Below are positions 16,136 through 24,731 of a stretch of 60,743 nucleotides of DNA, piece after piece (within the stretch, counting starts at the first letter, position 1; each line of letters opens with the position of its first letter). This stretch comes from Gemmatimonadaceae bacterium (GTDB lineage Bacteria > Gemmatimonadota > Gemmatimonadetes > Gemmatimonadales > Gemmatimonadaceae), in contig DASXKV010000040.1 of the NCBI GenBank assembly GCA_036496605.1, positions 1 to 60,743 of the forward strand, written 5' to 3'. Under the pieces are notes generated by a model. That model was given only the letters and a program-made list of their open reading frames with translations, made no database searches and was not told the DNA's origin. The translations under genes and the position numbers were made by a program.

Positions 16136-16150
16136 CTTCGATACCCGAAG
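16136..16150. promoter_or_regulatory. CTTCG-N5-CGAAG palindrome at the recA start point
   Basis: This perfect 5-bp inverted repeat with a 5-bp spacer sits immediately downstream of the putative recA -10 box, covering the expected transcription start. The location suits a LexA-type operator, but the sequence is not one of the well-known SOS boxes, so the assignment is a guess. Confidence 0.3.
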
Positions 16151-16179
16151 AAAATACGAAGACGACCCGAGCGAATCAA
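16151..16179 (-). promoter_or_regulatory. recA: Putative sigma-70-type promoter of recA
   Basis: On the minus strand, TTGATT (16174-16179) and TATTTT (16151-16156) are separated by 17 bp. Transcription would start near 16144, giving a leader of about 75 nt before the recA ATG. The -35 box overlaps the yraN stop codon. Confidence 0.6.
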
Positions 16180-16550
16180 CCCGATCGTGCGACTTTGAAC
16201 GCGTCTTCGACGTGACGGACGCGAACGCGCTCACCGCTCATGAGGACACCGATTACGTCGAAGCGGTATGACTCCTCCGCGCGACCATGGCGGTCGATCC
16301 AGACCTGGGCGGATTTCGCTAATTCCTTCTGCTTCCGCCAGTTGACCGCTTCTATGGGCTGTCCGAACCGATCGCCGCGCCGCGCTTTCACCTCGACGAA
16401 GGCGATGGTTCCTTCCCGTTCGACGACGAGATCGATGTCCCGGTGGCCGGAACGAAAACGCCGCTGAATGACCCGCCAGCCCGTACGCCGAAGCCACCGC
16501 TCCGCGATTCGCTCGCCCAGCTCTCCGAACGCCTGCTTGGTCGCTGACAT
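16176..16550 (-). CDS. yraN: YraN family (UPF0102) endonuclease-like protein
   Basis: A 124-residue protein of the YraN/UPF0102 family with a restriction-endonuclease fold. The order [19 protein letters not shown], then [29 protein letters not shown], gives the D...E-V-K nuclease-like core (Asp in GHRDIDLV, Glu and Lys in VEVKAR). The cellular role is not settled; it is linked to DNA processing. The ATG at 16550 is preferred because it leaves the typical few residues before GELGE; a TTG at 16592 overlapping the upstream stop is the alternative. It lies directly before recA. Confidence 0.85.
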   Translation of the reverse strand: MSATKQAFGELGERIAERWLRRTGWRVIQRRFRSGHRDIDLVVEREGTIAFVEVKARRGDRFGQPIEAVNWRKQKELAKSAQVWIDRHGRAEESYRFDVIGVLMSGERVRVRHVEDAFKVARSG

Positions 16551-16588
16551 GGCCGCCAACCTACGGCGGCCGCCGGTCGGCTCCGGTA

Positions 16589-17404
16589 TCAAACTCCCGC
16601 GCTTGGGTGCGAATCAGCGACGTCCGTCTGGAGCTCGTTCCGAGCCCGGAGCATCACTGCGGGATCATTCGTGACAATCCCTTGAATCCCCGCGCTCCAC
16701 AGGCGTTTGGCGACGCCTGGGTCATCGATGGTCCAGACGTGCGTAACCGCTCCGCCGCGCCGGGCGACTCGAGCGAGCCGTGTTACCGGAAGACGAATCC
16801 CGCGGTACCAGCGCGGAATGCATAACGCGTCGTACGGCAGTCGGTGCGAAGCCTCGGCCCACAGCGTCTCCCAGAGTAATCGCACCACGTCGGCGCCCGA
16901 CGCGCCGGTCGCAAGCGCGCGTCCGCGGAATGGCGCGACCGCGTCATGGGTCATCGAGGCGATGACCGACCGATGCATGGCGTCGCCACCGATCAGCGCT
17001 CGCTCGACTGCCTCGAGCGCGCCAGGCACCTTCACCTCGATGAGCAACGGAAGCTCTGGAAATCGCTTCAGTACGTCGTCCAGCCTCGCGATCGTTAGGC
17101 CGCGGCCGCGAAAGGGATACGTCGAGCCGCCGTCGCTGGTGAACGTTGCTCCCACGTCCACGCGTTCGAGCTCGGCAGTGGTCATCTCGGCGACAACTCC
17201 GGCGCGACCTGCGGTGCGCGCCAGGGTTGGATCGTGAATGACGACGGGAACGCCGTCGCGAGTGATCCGGACGTCGAACTCGAGCGCGTCGACGCCTAAC
17301 GCGGCTGCCTGGTCGAACGATTCGATCGTGTTCTCGGGTGCGTGAGCCGCGTTGCCGCGGTGCCCGATCACCAGCCGCGCGCCGAGATCAGTGAGCGGGT
17401 TCAC
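16589..17404 (-). CDS. Glycerophosphodiester phosphodiesterase
   Basis: A 271-residue GDPD-family TIM barrel. The signature IGHRGNAAHAPENTIESF gives His15, Arg16, Glu24 and Asn25. Then comes LEFDVRITRDGVPVVIHDPTL with the metal-binding Glu/Asp pair and the second catalytic His. The C-terminal VTHVWTIDDP and GIVTNDPAVM are also typical. It hydrolyses glycerophosphodiesters to glycerol 3-phosphate and an alcohol. There is no signal peptide, so it is cytoplasmic, UgpQ-like. It has a GTG start. Two octamers lie inside, one per strand (17093-17100 and 17294-17301). Confidence 0.9.
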   Translation of the reverse strand: MNPLTDLGARLVIGHRGNAAHAPENTIESFDQAAALGVDALEFDVRITRDGVPVVIHDPTLARTAGRAGVVAEMTTAELERVDVGATFTSDGGSTYPFRGRGLTIARLDDVLKRFPELPLLIEVKVPGALEAVERALIGGDAMHRSVIASMTHDAVAPFRGRALATGASGADVVRLLWETLWAEASHRLPYDALCIPRWYRGIRLPVTRLARVARRGGAVTHVWTIDDPGVAKRLWSAGIQGIVTNDPAVMLRARNELQTDVADSHPSAGV

Positions 17405-17426
17405 CCGGCTCCCGGCCCTTGGCGCG

Positions 17427-18239
17427 TCAGTGCGGGAGACGCGCGCTCGTCGGCACCAGCGCCGGGCTGTCGCTCTGCGCCAGGGTGCGCACGAGGGTTG
17501 CTCCGAGCTCCGGGAGCACCTGCTCGGCGCGAACGACGATCTGTCCCTGCTTCGTGACCCAGAGCCGCTCGGACGCGCGCTCCGCCTCGAGAGACACGAT
17601 CCAGCAGTCGAAGTCTCCTGCGGGAACCGTCACGTGCTCTTCGCCCTCGACGGAGAGCGTCGCGGGCGTCAGCGTCGACCCGCCGGCATCGATGACAATC
17701 AGCGACGCAGAGTCTCGCCACGTCGCCGACAGCGGGAGCGACGCGAGTACCACGTCGACCGCCATGGTGTTGACGAGCAGATCTCCGCGGTTCGCCAGCA
17801 CGACGTTGTGCCTGCCCAACGGCGACGTCATCGCCCCGAAAATGCTGTCTGGTGTGAACTCGGCCGCGACGCTAGCCAAGCCATGCACGGAAACCCAGTG
17901 CAGCGGCCTCAGATCGTCGAGCCGCACGACGAGTGTATCACTCGTGAGCGCGACACCTTCCATTCCGTTGCGCGTGAGCAGGAGCGTCGGCGTTCCAGCA
18001 TAGTCGAGCGTGGACACGACAAAGCGCTGATCTCCGATTGGAGAGCTTGCACTGTCGCGCATCAGGCTCAGCTGATACAGGAATTGAGCAGGCTGTATGC
18101 GGGTCGAATCGAAAACGAGTCGATGCGAAACGCTGTCTACGTGCGGCGGTGTGGCAACGGCAGCCGTTTGCGCAGTCGCCGTCTCGATCGCAAAACCGAG
18201 CGCGGAGAGTGCGAGCGCGCATAGGAGGGACCGTCGCAT
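17427..18239 (-). CDS. Secreted protein with DUF3108-like C-terminus
   Basis: A 270-residue exported protein. The N-terminus MRRSLLCALALSALGFAIETATAQ is a signal peptide with a probable cut after AQ near residue 24. The remainder is beta-rich. The C-terminal part has PAGDFDCWIVSLEAE followed by RLWVTKQGQIVVRAEQVLPELGATLVR, which resembles the DUF3108 pattern, in which a conversion-factor beta strand is followed by W-V-D/T-x-x-x-x-x-V. The function is unknown; such proteins are periplasmic. The ATG at 18239 is preferred over a GTG 36 nt upstream because it opens the signal peptide directly. It follows ftsK by about 50 bp. Confidence 0.65.
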   Translation of the reverse strand: MRRSLLCALALSALGFAIETATAQTAAVATPPHVDSVSHRLVFDSTRIQPAQFLYQLSLMRDSASSPIGDQRFVVSTLDYAGTPTLLLTRNGMEGVALTSDTLVVRLDDLRPLHWVSVHGLASVAAEFTPDSIFGAMTSPLGRHNVVLANRGDLLVNTMAVDVVLASLPLSATWRDSASLIVIDAGGSTLTPATLSVEGEEHVTVPAGDFDCWIVSLEAERASERLWVTKQGQIVVRAEQVLPELGATLVRTLAQSDSPALVPTSARLPH

Positions 18240-18290
18240 CAGAGTGATACGTCGGGCGACGAGGTCACGTTCCACACACGCGGCGGCGCA

Positions 18291-20645
18291 TTAGCCGCGC
18301 GGTCCGCAGATACGCTCGAGATCGTCCAGGCCGACGAGTACGTCGCGGGGCTTGGATCCATCCGGCGGACCGAGCACGCCCGCGTAATGAAGCTGATCGA
18401 TGATCCGCGCGGCGCGCCCATAGCCGACCTTGAGACGTCGCTGCAGCAACGACGTCGAGCCCTGCTGGTGCTGGATCACGACCTCTGCAGCCTCGCGGAA
18501 CAACTTGTCCCGATCGACGATCTCCGCTTCCTCATCGTCGCCCTTCCCAGACTCCTCTGCTTCGCGCTGCCGCACCGCCTCGAGAATGTCCGGCTCTTCG
18601 GCGGCCGTGTCGTCGACGAGCGCGCCCTGCGCGGCAAGCGCAGCGCGTTTTGCCTCACGGCGATCGTGATACCACTTCATGAGAAACTCGGTGTCGTCGC
18701 TCGACAGGAATGCGCCTTGTAGCCGTGCGGGCTCGGACTTGCCAGGCGGAATGAACAGCATGTCGCCGTTGCCAAGCAGCGCTTCTGCGCCTGCCCCGTC
18801 GATGATCGTGCGACTGTCGACTTGTGACGCGACTCGAAAGGCGATGCGACTCGGGAAATTCGCCTTGATGAGCCCCGTGATGACGTTCACGCTCGGCCGC
18901 TGCGTCGCGAGGATGAGATGGATGCCCGTCGCGCGCGCCTTCTGCGCCAGCATCGCGATCGGCGTCTCGACTTCACCCGGCACCGTCATCATCAGGTCCG
19001 CCATCTCGTCGATGACGACGACGATGTACGGCAGGACATCTCCACGATACGTGAGATCCTCGAACGCGACGTTCTCACGCTTAGGCAGCTTGAGCTGCGC
19101 GCCGTCCTGCACTCGCTTGTTGAAATCCTGAACGTTCCGGCAGCCGTTGGCGGCAAGGACCTCGTAGCGCTCGTTCATCTCCATCTTCGCCCAGTTCAAC
19201 ACCGCCGCCGCGTCATGGTTGTCGGTGATGACCTTGTGCCGCAGATGTGGCAGCGTGTTGTACACGGACAGCTCCACCATCTTCGGGTCGACCATGAGAA
19301 AGCGAAGAGTTCGAGGTGTGTGCCGATATATGAGGCTAGTGATAATTGTGTTCACACACACCGACTTTCCTGAACCAGTTGCACCAGCGATGAGCAAGTG
19401 CGGCATCTTCGCGAGATCGCTGATGACCGGCTTCCCTTCGAGATCCTTGCCTAACGCGATCGGGAGCGCCGCGCGTGCGTTCTGGTAGTCGCGCGTTTCG
19501 ATGAGCTCGCGGAAGGAAACGATTTCCGATGTCGGATTCGGAACCTCAACACCCACAGCGCCGCGTCCCGGAATCGGCGCGACGATACGGATGGACGCCG
19601 CCCGCATCGCGAGCGCGAGATCGTTGGACAGGTTCGCGATCTGCCGGACCTTCACGCCTGGCGCGGGCTCGACCTCGAATTGCGTGACGACGGGCCCCGT
19701 CGTGCGACCAACGAGCTCTCCTTCCACCCGGAATGTCCGCAGTGCGTCCATGAGCTTCGCGCCCATCGCGTCGAGCTCGCGACGGCCCACGTCCGCGTTA
19801 TGCGGCGGTGGCGGCGAAAGAATGTCGCTCGGCGGTAGTTCGTCGCCGAGCGTGGAGACGGGCCCCGTCGCTTCGATCGCGGCTGTGATCTCGATCTCAC
19901 GTTCGGCCGCCGCTTCCGCGCGGCTCTTCTTGCGGCGGCGTTTGCCATCCGCACCAGAATCGATGGTCCCGTTATCGAGATGGAGCGACGCGCCGCCACC
20001 AACGAGCCCGGGCAGCTCTTCCGGCGATGGCTCGAGCGGGACGCCCGCGGCCACCAGTGCTTCCTCCTCTTCTTTCTCTTTCTTCCGCCGGCGCTTGGAC
20101 GGCGCGAGCGGCTCGGCGAACGGCAACGGTTCAGGTGCGGGCGCTCGCCGCCCGATGAGCATACGGATCGGATTCCAGGCGAGCGTCGTCGCCGTCAGTG
20201 TGCTGAATGCGAGCACGATGACGACCCACGCCCCGATGTCGCCGAACCACGTTCGCAAATAGAACGCAAAGAACGCCCCCCACAGGCCCGCCATTCGGCT
20301 CTCTTCACCGAGCGGGAGATTCATCGCGAGGCCGACAGCGATCGGCAGAATCGCGACCAGTCCCGCGAAGAAGATCATCCACTTGCGATCCTGCTCCGAT
20401 TGCAAGCGACCGAACACCTTGAGTGAATGCACGGCCGGAACGAGCGGGGTGAGCGCCGCGGCGGGCCAGCCGAGCAGCTTCACGAGCGGGCGTGCAAGCC
20501 ACCAGCCCACCCAGCCGACGTTTCCTCGCACGTCGACGCCAAAGCGCATCTGCGCGAGCGCAAGAACGCCAAGCGCCGCCGCAAGGAAAAACGCGAACAG
20601 GAGAAAGGCGATGGCGGTGATCTCGCGTTTGACGCTACTACTCAC
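18291..20645 (-). CDS. ftsK: DNA translocase FtsK/SpoIIIE
   Basis: A 784-residue FtsK. About four N-terminal membrane segments lie within the first 185 residues. A charged linker follows (SKRRRKKEKEEEEALVA), then the alpha-beta motor with Walker A GATGSGKSVCVN, RFLMVDPKMVELSVY, and VVIDEMADLMMTVP as Walker B. The C-terminal gamma winged helix (QHQQGSTSLLQRRLKVGYGRAARIIDQL) reads KOPS-type sequences. It pumps chromosome ends through the division septum. The GTG at 20645 is preferred because AGGTGA lies 5 nt before it; a GTG at 20654 is possible. The linker is short, as in SpoIIIE-like proteins. Confidence 0.95.
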   Translation of the reverse strand: MSSSVKREITAIAFLLFAFFLAAALGVLALAQMRFGVDVRGNVGWVGWWLARPLVKLLGWPAAALTPLVPAVHSLKVFGRLQSEQDRKWMIFFAGLVAILPIAVGLAMNLPLGEESRMAGLWGAFFAFYLRTWFGDIGAWVVIVLAFSTLTATTLAWNPIRMLIGRRAPAPEPLPFAEPLAPSKRRRKKEKEEEEALVAAGVPLEPSPEELPGLVGGGASLHLDNGTIDSGADGKRRRKKSRAEAAAEREIEITAAIEATGPVSTLGDELPPSDILSPPPPHNADVGRRELDAMGAKLMDALRTFRVEGELVGRTTGPVVTQFEVEPAPGVKVRQIANLSNDLALAMRAASIRIVAPIPGRGAVGVEVPNPTSEIVSFRELIETRDYQNARAALPIALGKDLEGKPVISDLAKMPHLLIAGATGSGKSVCVNTIITSLIYRHTPRTLRFLMVDPKMVELSVYNTLPHLRHKVITDNHDAAAVLNWAKMEMNERYEVLAANGCRNVQDFNKRVQDGAQLKLPKRENVAFEDLTYRGDVLPYIVVVIDEMADLMMTVPGEVETPIAMLAQKARATGIHLILATQRPSVNVITGLIKANFPSRIAFRVASQVDSRTIIDGAGAEALLGNGDMLFIPPGKSEPARLQGAFLSSDDTEFLMKWYHDRREAKRAALAAQGALVDDTAAEEPDILEAVRQREAEESGKGDDEEAEIVDRDKLFREAAEVVIQHQQGSTSLLQRRLKVGYGRAARIIDQLHYAGVLGPPDGSKPRDVLVGLDDLERICGPRG

Positions 20646-20726
20646 TTCGATCACCTATGTTACCTGTTAGAAGCTGCTCATGACATTCGCGTGATTCGCG
20701 TCCCAGAACCCTTGACTCTCCAATGA

Positions 20727-21476
20727 CTAACGCGCCCGCTCGGGACCCAACTTTGTAATCTGGCGATCCTGGTAGATCGGGATCACCGGATAGGAGTCAA
20801 TCGCTGCACAATCGGCGAGATCTTCGCCGTAACCCGCCTCACTCAGCGCGCGGCCGTGGGCTGACGCCGAGAAGAGACGCATGAGGTTGTCACTGTACCG
20901 GCGATCGATGAGCATCGCGGCAAAGGCTGCGTCGTTGAGGGCGACTTCGGATCGACGACGTGTGGCATGATGAACGTAACGACCCGCGCAGGCCGCGTCC
21001 TCGAGCGAAAACTGCTTCTCGCGCCCGGCGCAGAGAATGGCGATGTCCGTCCCTCCGCGCTGTGCCGTGCGCAACATCGCCAGCACGGCCGAGAAATTGA
21101 CGTACGATCCGATCACGACGTCACGCGGTCCCTGTTGAACGACAGCAATTGCCGTCGTTCCGTTGGTCGTGCTCAGGAGGACCGTCTTTCCTTCGACCGC
21201 CTCGCGAGTGAATTCGCGCGGCGAATTTCCGAGATCGAAGCCGGGGATCGGACGCATCTGACGTTCACCCGCGAGCTTCACCTCGGATCGCTCGAACGCC
21301 TTGGCGCGCATCACGACTTCGTCGGTGTTCTCGAGCGGGATGATCGTGCGTGCGCCGTTGGCGAGCGCGGTCGCGATGCTCGTCGACGCGCGCAACACGT
21401 CGATGACGACGACGACGCGTCCCGAGGTGTCGCTCGCCGTTAGGCCCCCCGTGCCGAAGAAAACGTCGATCCGCAC
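20727..21476 (-). CDS. comB: 2-phosphosulfolactate phosphatase family (ComB)
   Basis: A 249-residue ComB-family protein. The N-terminus RIDVFFGTGGLTAS precedes VVVIDVLRASTSIATALANGA, the family signature, then LAGERQMRPIPGFDLGNSP and LLSTTNGTTAI. In methanogens ComB makes sulfolactate for coenzyme M. The family is widespread in bacteria that do not make CoM, where the substrate is unclear. The GTG start shares one base with the accC stop (TAGTG), so it is coupled to accC. The name has nothing to do with competence. Confidence 0.85.
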   Translation of the reverse strand: MRIDVFFGTGGLTASDTSGRVVVVIDVLRASTSIATALANGARTIIPLENTDEVVMRAKAFERSEVKLAGERQMRPIPGFDLGNSPREFTREAVEGKTVLLSTTNGTTAIAVVQQGPRDVVIGSYVNFSAVLAMLRTAQRGGTDIAILCAGREKQFSLEDAACAGRYVHHATRRRSEVALNDAAFAAMLIDRRYSDNLMRLFSASAHGRALSEAGYGEDLADCAAIDSYPVIPIYQDRQITKLGPERAR

Positions 21477-22831
21477 TACGCGGGCTCCCGAAGCAACTGG
21501 CTTTCGCGCTCCAGGAACTTGGTGTCGAAGTCGCCAGCCTTGAATTTCTCGTTCTGCATGACGCGAGCGAGGAACGGAATCGTCGTCGTCACGCCTTCGA
21601 TGATGAAGCTCTCGAGCGCAACCATCATCCGTGCGATGGCCTCGCTGCGATCGCGACCCTGGCAAATCAGCTTCGCGAGGAGCGAGTCATAGTAGGGCGG
21701 CACGGTATAGCCATCGTACACGTGGCTATCGAGGCGCACGCCAGGGCCACCGGGGGGATGATAGGTCGTGATGCGTCCCGGCGATGGCTGGAAATTCCTC
21801 GCCGGATCTTCCGCGTTGACACGTACTTCGATGACGTGTCCACGCCGCGTCGGCAGCTCCTTCTCAGTGAGCGGCTCGCCCGCCGCGACGCGGATCTGCT
21901 CTTTCACGAGATCGACGCCATAGAGCATCTCGGTCACCGGGTGCTCGACTTGAATTCGCGTGTTCATCTCCATGAAATAGTATGATCCGTCTTCATCGAG
22001 GAGCATCTCGATCGTACCCGCGCCGACATAATCGATCGCTTTGGCGCCGGCGACGGACGCGGCACCCATCGTCGCGCGGAGCGCGTCGTCGACAGCTGGG
22101 CTGGGCGACTCCTCGATGAGCTTCTGGTGGCGCCGCTGAACCGAGCAGTCGCGCTCACCGAGGTGCATCACGTTGCCATGGCGGTCCCCGAGGATCTGAA
22201 ACTCGATGTGCCGGGGACGCGCGAGATACTTCTCGACGTAAACCTCGCCGTTGCCAAACGCACTCAGCGCCTCGGAGCGCGCGAGCGAAAACGAACGCCC
22301 GAAGTCGTCTGCATCCTTGGCGACACGCATTCCCTTTCCGCCGCCTCCGGCCGCGGCCTTGATGATCACGGGAAAGCCGATCTCGGTCGCGAATTTGAGC
22401 GCCTCGTCGACATCGTCGACCGGTCCGGGCGTACCAGGAATAATTGGCACTCCGACGGCGCTCATCGCCTTCCTCGCCTGGGCTTTGTCGCCCATAGTGC
22501 GAATCTGGTCCGCCGTCGGGCCGATGAACGTGATCTTCGACGCCGCGCAGATCTCCGCGAACTCCGCGTTCTCGGCGAGAAAGCCGTACCCGGGGTGAAT
22601 CGCGTCCGCGCCGGTGATCTCCGCAGCCGCGATCAGCCGTGGGATGTTGAGATAGGAATCTTTTGCGGGCGGTGGCCCGATGCAGACGTCGTCGTCCGCA
22701 AAGCGGACGTGGAGCGACTCGCGGTCTGCATCCGAGTATACGGCGACGGTCTCGAGGCCAAGCTCGCGGCACGCACGAATCACGCGCAGCGCAATCTCAC
22801 CTCGATTGGCGATGAGGACTTTTGAAAACAT
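21476..22831 (-). CDS. accC: Acetyl-CoA carboxylase, biotin carboxylase subunit
   Basis: A 451-residue biotin carboxylase, of standard length. Visible are [15 protein letters not shown] at the N-terminus, the glycine-rich ATP loop [37 protein letters not shown], and the active-site stretch [15 protein letters not shown]. It carboxylates biotin on AccB using ATP and bicarbonate, the first half-reaction of malonyl-CoA synthesis. accB lies upstream in the same direction, but pilT is inserted between them, which is unusual. The GGGGCTA repeat region lies immediately upstream of its ATG. Confidence 0.96.
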   Translation of the reverse strand: MFSKVLIANRGEIALRVIRACRELGLETVAVYSDADRESLHVRFADDDVCIGPPPAKDSYLNIPRLIAAAEITGADAIHPGYGFLAENAEFAEICAASKITFIGPTADQIRTMGDKAQARKAMSAVGVPIIPGTPGPVDDVDEALKFATEIGFPVIIKAAAGGGGKGMRVAKDADDFGRSFSLARSEALSAFGNGEVYVEKYLARPRHIEFQILGDRHGNVMHLGERDCSVQRRHQKLIEESPSPAVDDALRATMGAASVAGAKAIDYVGAGTIEMLLDEDGSYYFMEMNTRIQVEHPVTEMLYGVDLVKEQIRVAAGEPLTEKELPTRRGHVIEVRVNAEDPARNFQPSPGRITTYHPPGGPGVRLDSHVYDGYTVPPYYDSLLAKLICQGRDRSEAIARMMVALESFIIEGVTTTIPFLARVMQNEKFKAGDFDTKFLERESQLLREPA

Positions 22832-22996
22832 CGAGAGGGGCTAGGGGCTAAGTGGGATGGGCTAGAGTCCAGGGGCTAGGGGCTAGGGAGTATCTCGAGA
22901 CGAAGCGTCTATGAGAGTTTCGCGCGATCATCCATCGACGCTTCTTCCGACCTTCCGCTAGCCCCTAGCCCCTAGCCCTCTAGCCCCTCGCCAAAT
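22832..22996. repeat. Inverted GGGGCTA / TAGCCCC heptad arrays
   Basis: The left arm (22836-22890) has interrupted GGGGCTA units. The right arm (22957-22990) has the complement TAGCCCC, four to five units with one variant. About 65 bp of ordinary sequence separates the arms. The element fills the whole accC-pilT spacer, so the accC leader could form a very stable hairpin or, on the G-rich strand, quadruplex structure. The unit is the same as in the cca stop-codon array at 5484-5511. Confidence 0.85.
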
Positions 22997-24187
22997 CTAC
23001 CCATTTCCTTCCCTTTCGAATCCCGCCCACGTGCTGTCGCTCGTTCCGGCGACGCCCTGGACACGGAGCGCAAACTCGGAGGGACTGCTCGCGAAGAACA
23101 CCGCGCTCTCGTATGAGATGATCCCCTTCGTGTACCAGCCCATCAGCGACTGGTCGAAGCTCTGCATCCCGTACTGAACGTTTCCCTCCTTGATCAGGTC
23201 GGGAATATTCAGGGTCGCATTCATGTCGCGGATGTTGTCGCGGACCGCGGCCGTGTTGATCAAGATCTCACAAGCGGGGATGCGCCCCGGCTTGTCCGCG
23301 CGCGGCACGAGGCGGAGAGAGACAACGGCCTGGAGAGCCGTCGCGAGGGAAAAGCGAACCTCCGCCTGCTGGTGCGGCGGATAGAACGACAGAACGCGGT
23401 TGATCGTCTGCGTCGCGTCGGTCGTGTGCAGCGTCGAGAACACGAGGTGACCGGTGTCGGCCGCCTTGAGCGCGGTATCGAGTGTTTCGATGTCTCGAAT
23501 TTCACCGATCAGCACGACGTCAGGATCTTGCCGAAGCACGCGACGGAGTGCCTGTCCGAAATTGGCGGTGTCGGTTCCGACTTCCCGCTGGTTGATGTGG
23601 CAGTTGATGTCGCGGTGCAGGAATTCGATCGGGTCCTCGATCGTGATGATGTTCGCGCGACGGTGCTCGTTGACGTGCTGGATCATCCCGGCGAGAGCGG
23701 TGGACTTTCCCGATCCCGTGATGCCGGTGACGAGTACGAGGCCGCGCGGCTTCATCGAGATCTCTTCCAGCACGGGCGGCAGATTGAGCTCGGCGATGGT
23801 CCGTGCCTGATACGGAATGGCGCGCATCGCATAGCACAACGAGCCGCGCTGCTGATACACGTTCACACGGAATCGCCCGATTCCGGGAACACCGATCGCG
23901 AAGTCGCACTCCTTTTCTTCGGCGAACTGCTTCACCTGGCGCGGCGTCATGAGCTGCTCGGCCAGCGCTTTCAGGTCCTCTGGGCGTAGCGGCGGGCGGC
24001 CGAGGGGCTCGAGCTCACCGTTGACGCGAAGAGTCGGCGGACGGCCGACTTTCAGGTGCAAGTCCGACGCGTTGCGCTGAATCAGCTCCTGCAGCACGGA
24101 CTTGAAGTTGAAGCCCGAGGTAGGAGCCGATTGACCAGCCGCTGGAGGAGCGGCGGTACCGGCAGCGGCGCGCATTGGACTAGCCAT
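22997..24187 (-). CDS. pilT: Type IV pilus twitching motility ATPase PilT
   Basis: A 396-residue secretion ATPase of the PilT/PilU type. An Ala/Pro/Gly-rich N-terminal extension of about 25 residues precedes LQELIQRNASDLHLKVGRPPTLRVNGEL. The Walker A GITGSGKST, Asp-box FLHRDINCHINQREVG, Walker B-type VVLIGEIRD and His-box HLVFSTLHTTDA are all intact. It powers pilus retraction at the inner membrane, needed for twitching and, in many species, for DNA uptake. No other pil genes are in this window. The start overlaps the accB stop by 8 nt. Confidence 0.93.
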   Translation of the reverse strand: MASPMRAAAGTAAPPAAGQSAPTSGFNFKSVLQELIQRNASDLHLKVGRPPTLRVNGELEPLGRPPLRPEDLKALAEQLMTPRQVKQFAEEKECDFAIGVPGIGRFRVNVYQQRGSLCYAMRAIPYQARTIAELNLPPVLEEISMKPRGLVLVTGITGSGKSTALAGMIQHVNEHRRANIITIEDPIEFLHRDINCHINQREVGTDTANFGQALRRVLRQDPDVVLIGEIRDIETLDTALKAADTGHLVFSTLHTTDATQTINRVLSFYPPHQQAEVRFSLATALQAVVSLRLVPRADKPGRIPACEILINTAAVRDNIRDMNATLNIPDLIKEGNVQYGMQSFDQSLMGWYTKGIISYESAVFFASSPSEFALRVQGVAGTSDSTWAGFEREGNG

Positions 24188-24731
24188 TAGGATCGATTCT
24201 GTAGAGCACCTGTCCGTATTCCACCGGCTGCGCGTCCTGCACAGCGATTTCGCGGAGCACTCCGGCGTACTCCGACTCGATTTCGTTCATGATCTTCATC
24301 GCCTCGATGATGCACAGGATCTGCCCCTTCGCCACCCGGTCCCCGACGGCCACATAGTTCTTGGCGCCCGGTTCCGGCGATTGGTAGAAAGTGCCCACCA
24401 TTGGCGACTTCACTTCGAGTAGCTGTGTCTTGGACGCTTCGGCCCTGCTCTGCGTTTCGGGCTCGCCGAGAGCCGGGAGTCCGTCGGCCGGAGTTAGCCG
24501 GGCGGCGGGCGGCGGAAGCATGGCGGCGGGCATGGGCATCTGGCTGGTCACCTGCACCGTTCCGCGCTGCTGTGGACTCTTGGAGATCCGGATCTTCATC
24601 CCTTTGTCGGATGAGATCTCGATAGAGTCCACCGTCGACTCATCGATCATCTCGATGAGCTTTTTCACATAGCGAAGGTCGATCAAGGATGGTTGGGAAG
24701 GATGTTGGTTACGAGTGCCGGTGAGCAGCAT
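24180..24731 (-). CDS. accB: Biotin carboxyl carrier protein of acetyl-CoA carboxylase
   Basis: A 183-residue BCCP. The N-terminal dimer-interface part, LRYVKKLIEMIDESTVDSIEI, is followed by a Pro/Ala linker and a C-terminal biotinyl domain with the thumb region and EAMKIMNE, whose Lys146 is the biotinylated residue. It carries carboxybiotin between AccC and the carboxyltransferase. The ATG at 24731 shares a base with the pepP stop (TGATG). A TTG further in (before ATCGACCTTCGC) would give a shorter, more typical N-terminus and cannot be excluded. Confidence 0.94.
   Translation of the reverse strand: MLLTGTRNQHPSQPSLIDLRYVKKLIEMIDESTVDSIEISSDKGMKIRISKSPQQRGTVQVTSQMPMPAAMLPPPAARLTPADGLPALGEPETQSRAEASKTQLLEVKSPMVGTFYQSPEPGAKNYVAVGDRVAKGQILCIIEAMKIMNEIESEYAGVLREIAVQDAQPVEYGQVLYRIDPNG

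Noticed and set aside
20727-21476. Competence gene comB, which would support the uptake idea
   Set aside because: This ComB is the 2-phosphosulfolactate phosphatase family; the name is shared by chance.
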